Below are positions 58,353-64,000 of a stretch of DNA of 64,000 bases, piece by piece. Origin of the DNA: Pardosa pseudoannulata (taxonomy: Eukaryota > Arthropoda > Arachnida > Araneae > Lycosidae); the NCBI GenBank assembly GCA_032207245.1, contig CM063498.1, positions 95,424,870 to 95,488,869 of the forward strand, written 5' to 3'. The first letter of the stretch is position 1; each line of letters begins with the position of its first letter. The notes under the pieces were generated by a model. That model searched no databases. It saw only the letters and a program-made list of their open reading frames with translations, and was not told where the DNA came from. Both the position numbers and the translations under genes were made by a program.

Positions 58353-59461
58353 TATTTAGCTATTTTTCGGTTCATAGCAAGGAATCGAATCAAATTCCGA
58401 TTCTGTAATCACAAATAAACCACTTCATTCAGAAGAAAGTGTTTTTAGAAATAAGCATAATTTTTTTTTCAGACAATAAGGGGGTGGTGGGAGGAGATGA
58501 AGTTTTCTATTTTAAGTCTGGGGTATTTTCCTTCGAAATCCAGTTACTTTTGAGAAACAGTTATCATAAATATTTTCATTCATCTTCTAAGACTAGCTTT
58601 TCAATTTCCGACTTTAATCGCTTGATCTTATTGCAAATAGCGTATTTGTAAGTGAATAATAAACGAAAAATTAAGTTTTTAGTGATCAAATGCACTGACT
58701 CAGAGGAGAAAAAAAAATTGGCGAGTTATTCCTTTTTGGCGAAAAAAATCTTACGCCAACACAAGCTTTATGAAAGCGTAAAATATTTATTTTCCAGAAT
58801 GTAATAATCTACCTAGAAACTACTAAGATCATCGATTGAGCCAGTATTCTAGTAGTGATTGACAGTTGATCCCTCTCCCAGTCAATACAGGTCTATCTGC
58901 GTGACAAAAGGATTTCATTCTGATTGAAATCGAGAAGATACCGTCCTTTTAGAGTAGCATAATTAGTCAATATTTGTGGGTTATAAGTCGAATCATTTTC
59001 TATTTATTTGCTTGAAATAAGGATGTTCTAAAAATTTCAAAACTGTCGTACGCAATCAAAAAGTTTTTTAAAGTTAGTTTACTGATTTGCGGCGAGTAAT
59101 TACTCCTCATTTAAATCTGAAGCACTCAACTTTTTTTTCCATGTTTTGTGCGTGCCACAAGAGGTAATGTCCAAAGGAGCATTTTACTTTTAACATTAGA
59201 TAGCACCAAAATTACGCCAATCTCTAACTGTTCCTACGTTATCTCCAAAATAATTCCGTAATAACACAGATGCAAATATTTGTATTTCCGGTGTCTGGTT
59301 TGAGGAGTTCAATGCAACCAGGGTGGAGTCGGCCCGTACACCTACCTAATCTATTCACAAAACACGGGTTCTATTAATAGAGGAGTTTTATATAATGTCT
59401 TAATAAAAAGGCGTTCTAATAAAGGATTACATGCTTTAAATTTAGTAACGGGTTTGGTATC
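58353..59461. other. No recognised gene
   Basis: Short frames and AT-rich DNA only. A GGTGGTGGGAGGAG patch near 58483. Confidence 0.35.
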
Positions 59462-60025
59462 TTAACACATTGGCGGACAGTAGGAACAAGTGAAGTTCGA
59501 AAATTAATACTATGTTTTCGTAATTTTTAGAATATTAGAAGTATAATTTTACTCTTTCTGCTTAAACTTAATTTTTATTAATTCAGCACCATTTATTAGG
59601 TTGCGGCTATAACCGTCATGGCGCAAATGGACTCTAGACACTTAGAAATGGGACGATGGCAGCTATAACAGCAAAAATTAAAAAACGTAAACAGGTTTAA
59701 TGACTCAAATAAGCAATATTTTGTGTGCAACAAAGTATTTTTGGGAGTGTTAGATAAAATGTTAATTCATAATGAAATAAAAATAAATGACAAAGCTTAT
59801 TATAATTTTATAATTATTACACATTTTCGGTATGCCATGTTTCAAAGCATGGTGCAGGACACAGTGCAGGTTGTAACATGCAATTCTTGCAGCAATATGA
59901 TGTTTCATTTGTTATAGCCGGAGTGTCTAAAAATAACCTTTTCGTTACGGACGGCAATTGCCGTCATTCCACATAGTGAACTTCGCTTTGACGGCTATAG
60001 ACGCAAATGTCCGACAACATGTTAA
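59462..60025. mobile_element. TTAA-flanked element with repeated GCCGTCA motifs, family 6
   Basis: TTAA (59462-59465) plus CACATTGGCGGACA; right TGTCCGACAACATG plus TTAA (60022-60025). Inverted repeats match at 11 of 14 positions. Subterminal blocks CTATAACCGTCATGGCGCAA, ATGGACTCTAGACA and their inverted partners (TTTGACGGCTATAGACGCAA, ATGTCC) extend the symmetry. A perfect palindrome GACGGCAATTGCCGTC is at 59950-59965. The 64-codon frame inside is not recognised as transposase. Length 564 bp. Confidence 0.78.
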
Positions 60026-60120
60026 GTTGGCATTACACAGCTCTGAAAGGCTGCACGAAAGGAGAGGTGCAGAAAGGTTTCCAGGATAGGGCTTGAAATC
60101 AAATTATAATATATAATCTT
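60026..60120. other. Short spacer
   Basis: Between the TTAA element and an old SINE. Nothing recognised. Confidence 0.3.
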
Positions 60121-60405
60121 GTTTTGTTTTGTTTAGAGCGTTACAGTTAACTTTTTGTGATAAGTGCAAACTGGAATAGGTCTTACGGTTTAACACGTTC
60201 AGTCTCTCCATTGGGTTGACAGACTTTCGTTAAAGCGAAATTAGTCCTTCGAAACTGACAAACATTCCATTCAAAAGTCCACTACCAGGGATTTAGGTCC
60301 CGCTCAGCTTGCTAAAGCCAATTTCAAACATCTACTGACATCCATACCAGAAATGAAATTTGAAACTTCAGTCTCTAGTACTGAAAGACAATGAAAATCC
60401 CACGC
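60121..60405 (-). mobile_element. Old SINE interrupted by about 100 bp
   Basis: Tail-side GTTTTGTTTTGTTTAGAGCG with TTACAGTTAACTTTTTG, then a foreign segment from about 60190 to 60290. The SINE body then resumes: TAGGTCCCGCTCAGCTTGCT, AAAGCCAATTTCAAACATCT and CATCCATACCAG. The interrupting segment starts TTAACACGTTCAG and could be an unrecognised small insertion. Confidence 0.5.
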
Positions 60406-61932
60406 GTTCATTGTCCGGCATATTATAACATGAATATGTTTTTATACATTTTGCTTTAACAGAAACTAGATTTTTCTTTTACTGCTTTCTCTTAATTTTT
60501 TTTAAAATCAGAGCATGGTAGAAACACAAAAACATTATCAGTATATAAACTTATATTTTACACGTCTTAGTATACGGAAACTTCTTTCAGTTGTACACGT
60601 AAAGTCCTTACTCTTTTATGTTAAATAGATAAAAGATAATGACAATACAAAAACGTCAAAGGTTATGTTGTCCTGAATTACAGTAGAGGATAGGGATATT
60701 TCTTTCCAATTGTGGCTAGCCTTGCATAATAGACTAAAAACACTCGCGTTAAAGCAGACAATCACAACGGAGCTGCAACAGTATTTACAATTATTGCTGT
60801 TGCCAAGTAATTTGTTAAGCAATAGAAAATGATCACTATCACAATATAAAATGATACCACTTCAAAGGTAAGGAAGAAAATATTTAATGATATTAGCTTA
60901 AATAGTATTGCAATTTTTTTTTAATATCAAACAACGTAAACGACCAATTTACAGCTACAGTTATATCAGATATTTTTTATTCGTTATACTGACTCTGCAG
61001 GCCACAGCCTTTACCAGGAATTGGAGTTTATCTAAGAATTTTATCAAACACCGACAACTTTATATTGATATAGCACAAACCGTATCCAGTTACACGTCTG
61101 AAATACAATACAAGCATTCTTTGATGCATTTTCTCCGAATTATCTCCAGGACTTTCATTTACAAAGGAAACAGACAATACTTTTTCCGCAGTGGAGGACG
61201 CCTAAAAAAGTGATTTTTTTTCCTCTACCAATTGTGAAAGTTTTAGAGCAATTTTTAAGCAAAGACACATTAATTCTTTCTTCAATCAAAGAGCTGGTTC
61301 AGAAAATATGAAAAATAAATTTTAAATTTTAAAATATTTCATAAATAAAATTCCGAAATACTAAAGATTTCATAAGAGAAGTAATTACAAATAAAACAGC
61401 ACACATCATTCATCTGATAATAATACCGGGTAATCCCATCTTTAAAAATTTATTAATCCAATTTTCAATCAAATAATGAAAATTGATTTTATGTTTTCAT
61501 TCATATAATTAACTTGGTGAATAATTTAGAGCTTGAAAATTTCGACTTTTGTTGATATTGGGGGTTAATCCCTGTAAGGTAAATGAATCGTTAAATGCAA
61601 GGATAATTGTGAACTTCATTTCATCCAATAAATACCGATTTCACATTATATATACTCGTATACAGTACATTTGCTGTTCCGAGAATAGAGTTTTTCGACT
61701 TCATTTTGTTATTTATATTTATTGTTAAAACAAGAATCAAAACATGTATTACATATATTGTAAGTACCGAAAACGTTATATCAAGGATAAAATCATTTAG
61801 GTTCTTGGTCAAAATAGCAGATATGATTCATTCCTTGACTGTTTATAAACGATTCATTCCTAGGATGAGGAGTATAGCAGTACCAACGTACTGAGGTTAA
61901 TTCATCTTTTTGCCAAAATTGTGGTGTGTGAC
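60406..61932. other. AT-rich stretch, nothing recognised
   Basis: The 101-codon plus frame at 60908-61213 has no recognisable domain and lies in ordinary AT-rich sequence. Confidence 0.35.
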
Positions 61933-62558
61933 TTCACATTTCGCGTGGGGGCAACTTATTTTTACGTTTTTTGCAGTGTGTCGTTGGAGCGCAGGTCACG
62001 AAAAAATATGTATTTAGTAGATTTGTAGTGGATACCCGCTAACCACCATAAATCTACTAAAAACGTATAATTATATGTATGTGTGACATATGCGTGTTGT
62101 TAGCGTTTCTATGTAATGTTTTGCAGTTTTTCTTTCCACAAATTATGATTGTCGAGTTACCCGTTCTTTTGTTTCGTTATTTCGTCTTCAGTTGAATTCC
62201 TAGCTCCAGAACGTACAACTCATGTTTTGTCATTTTGAAGCTTGGTTTTTTATTGTTGAACACAAAATTGATAATAAATAGTTCTATTTGTACTTAGCAT
62301 GATAAACTATTCTTGAATACTTTGTAAAATTTTAAAAATCGTTTATTTTATTTATATTATTTTTGTGATTTCGTAAAAAATGTTTTTTTTTGTTAAATAA
62401 TCATACAGTATATATTAAAGTGTAAAATAAAAAAAAGTTTCGTTCATAAAAACAAAGTTTTCGATTTACTGCGATTTTTCTGAATAACTAAACTTTCGCG
62501 CGATTCACGAAAAAACGCCCGCTGCACGCGTAAGTTGGAGTCGCATGCCAAGTGTTAA
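61933..62558. mobile_element. Possible TTAA-type element with one mutated flank
   Basis: Right end GTTGGAGTCGCATGCCAAGT then G and TTAA (62555-62558). Left end TTCA (61933-61936) then CATTTCGCGTGGGGGCAAC. The ends align as inverted repeats with mismatches, including a shared CAACTTA. Length about 626 bp. It contains a 19-bp hairpin at 62013-62061. No second copy is in the window. Confidence 0.4.
62013..62061. repeat. Hairpin with 19-bp arms
   Basis: TTTAGTAGATTTGTAGTGG (62013-62031) pairs with CCACCATAAATCTACTAAA (62043-62061), with two mismatches and an 11-base loop. The core TTTAGTAGA / TCTACTAAA is the same as that of the smaller hairpin at about 33780-33802. Confidence 0.8.
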
Positions 62559-63864
62559 TGAAGAGGTAAGTGTAATAATTTTATAAATAAAAACTTCAAA
62601 TCCCTATTTGAAACTTGAAAATTAAATGATGATTATTTAAAAATTGTCGACTTCATTAAGTACGAGGGAATATCGTTTACCAAATTTTTTTTAATAAAGA
62701 AATAAATAAAAAAATACTTCCTATCATAAAGCATATTTATTTTATTTGTTCATCCATGTTTAATTCTTCTTTGACATATACTATTAAAATACGTCAAATT
62801 TGATAGAAAATCACTCCATGAAGAGATAATTTGCATTCGTCATATCATGACGGGTGATTTTTTAGTCTCTAATGTAAACACGTATTTGAAGAAAACTCAT
62901 TAAATGTTAATAAAATGTTCATAAACTTAAAAAATAGAAAGTTCTGGATAAGAGTAAAACAATATGATTTAAAAACTTAAGAATCGCAAGAATTTGACTT
63001 TCAAAAACTGTATACAACTAAAAAAATTGTAGCTTTTTAAGACAATTTCAAATATTTTGGTTAAAATAATTTATAATAAAGTAAAAAAAATATGCATTTA
63101 ATACAACATTTTAAGAAATTTCTTTGTAAGATCACTTGGTATTAGTAACTCAAGTTCTAATAAACTTAACTAACTTTATAGTAAAGTAATTAGAAAATGG
63201 GATCTATATAATGAAACATCTCCATAATGAATTACATCAACTGTTTAGATCAAAATCTTAGTCAAAATCTTAAAAAATATATATTGAAATATTACACTTA
63301 AGTTGAAGTTCAAAATTTTTAAGTTCTGAAACAAGATTATAAACTCTTTATGAGATTAGACCTACTTTGTTAAAGGAAAAATATCATTAGATAATCAATC
63401 GGAAAAGAAAATTACGTTGTTCTCTAATTAATGATTACATAAGACTCAAGAGAAGGTTTAGAGGAAAATAGCGGGCGTACTTTTTGCCTCATATCCAGAC
63501 GGGGAAGCGCAGGCTAATAACATTAGACTATCCTGATGTCTCATTTGTAAGGGAGTCACAGATTTTCACGTTTAGCTACGAAATTTCTACTGTCATTTAG
63601 TCTTTGATAAGAGGATGTTAGTTGATTACAGACATTATAATGAGACAACTTTGTGTTTCTCTGTATTTTATTTGATAAAATCGTAAAGATCTTATCTCTA
63701 AGATTTGTTTCTCTTTATGCAGAAGAAACTAGCAGAATGCAAGAAGCGTATAAATTTCCATGCACACAAATTTGGAACTGTTTTTTAAAATCCATTAGAA
63801 AGCAAAGCAAATTTCTTCTGTATTACAAGATAATACTTTCACACACACACACACATCTATACAT
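62559..63864. other. AT-rich stretch, nothing recognised
   Basis: No gene or shared repeat seen before the CA repeat at about 63838-63855. Confidence 0.35.
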
Positions 63865-64000
63865 ATATGTGTGTATATGTAATAATCATTAAACTGCTGG
63901 ACAAGGAGAAAGCTAAACAGCTAGCAGTAATAAAAATGCAGTTGGGCGACATTGAAGAGAACGGCACAAGTCTAAGATTATTTCAGAGCTGCTAAAACGG
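63865..64000 (+). repeat. Dispersed repeat downstream of a CA/TA microsatellite, copy 2 (cut by window end)
   Basis: ATTAAACTGCTGGACAAGGA, CAGCTAGCAGTAATAA, ATGCAGTTGGGCGACATTGA, ACGGCACAAGTCTAAGATTA and AGAGCTGCTAAAACGG at the last bases. Same order as 36674-36830. In both copies an alternating TA/CA array directly precedes it. Confidence 0.82.

Noticed and set aside
60908..61213. 101-codon plus frame
   Set aside because: Ordinary AT-rich composition and no domain; no second copy or splice signals that would support it.

Overview
The window looks like AT-rich, non-coding DNA from an animal nuclear genome, most likely an arthropod and perhaps a chelicerate such as a spider. The evidence is indirect: no long open reading frames, dense short tRNA-derived SINEs, many cut-and-paste transposon remnants, a 5'-truncated LINE with an RNase H domain and a short-tandem-repeat tail, and AT and GT microsatellites. 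No conserved host gene, rRNA gene or ordinary tRNA gene could be recognised. Almost all short ORFs are chance frames in AT-rich DNA. The only convincing coding sequence is the C-terminal end of a LINE ORF2 (55154-55759, minus strand). Two degenerate transposase fragments are also visible: a pogo/Tigger C-terminus and a Tc1-like piece. The lineage call is inference and was not checked by search.

Layout. 1-12 kb: AT-rich sequence with hairpins, one SINE, a two-copy unknown repeat (about 4.2 and 8.2 kb), a Tc1-like relic and an 82-bp tandem duplication. 12.3-15.1 kb: a complete non-autonomous Tigger-like element with TA flanks, abutting a Helitron-like copy, then a 1.24 kb hAT-like element with a perfect 8-bp target duplication. 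16-18 kb: a TTAA element, SINEs and a minisatellite of about 22 bp. 22-26 kb: two TTAA elements, a short hAT and a SINE with a clean 12-bp target duplication. 28-32 kb: a SINE ending at a perfect hairpin, a 1.59 kb giant inverted-repeat element, and a SINE cluster enclosed by one direct repeat. 34-41 kb: two more Helitron-like copies, a long AT array and three young SINEs. 44 kb: a deleted copy of the giant inverted-repeat element. 50-63 kb: a dense mosaic of TTAA elements, a hAT with a TTAA element nested inside it, the LINE, and old SINEs.

There is no gene pathway to describe. The window is a record of transposition. The two most distinctive signals are (1) about ten TTAA-flanked, inverted-repeat elements of several sequence families (piggyBac-like by target and ends) within 64 kb, and (2) a Helitron-like family in which all three copies carry the same internal tRNA-like module. 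I found no convincing new biological system beyond these unclassified or composite mobile elements.
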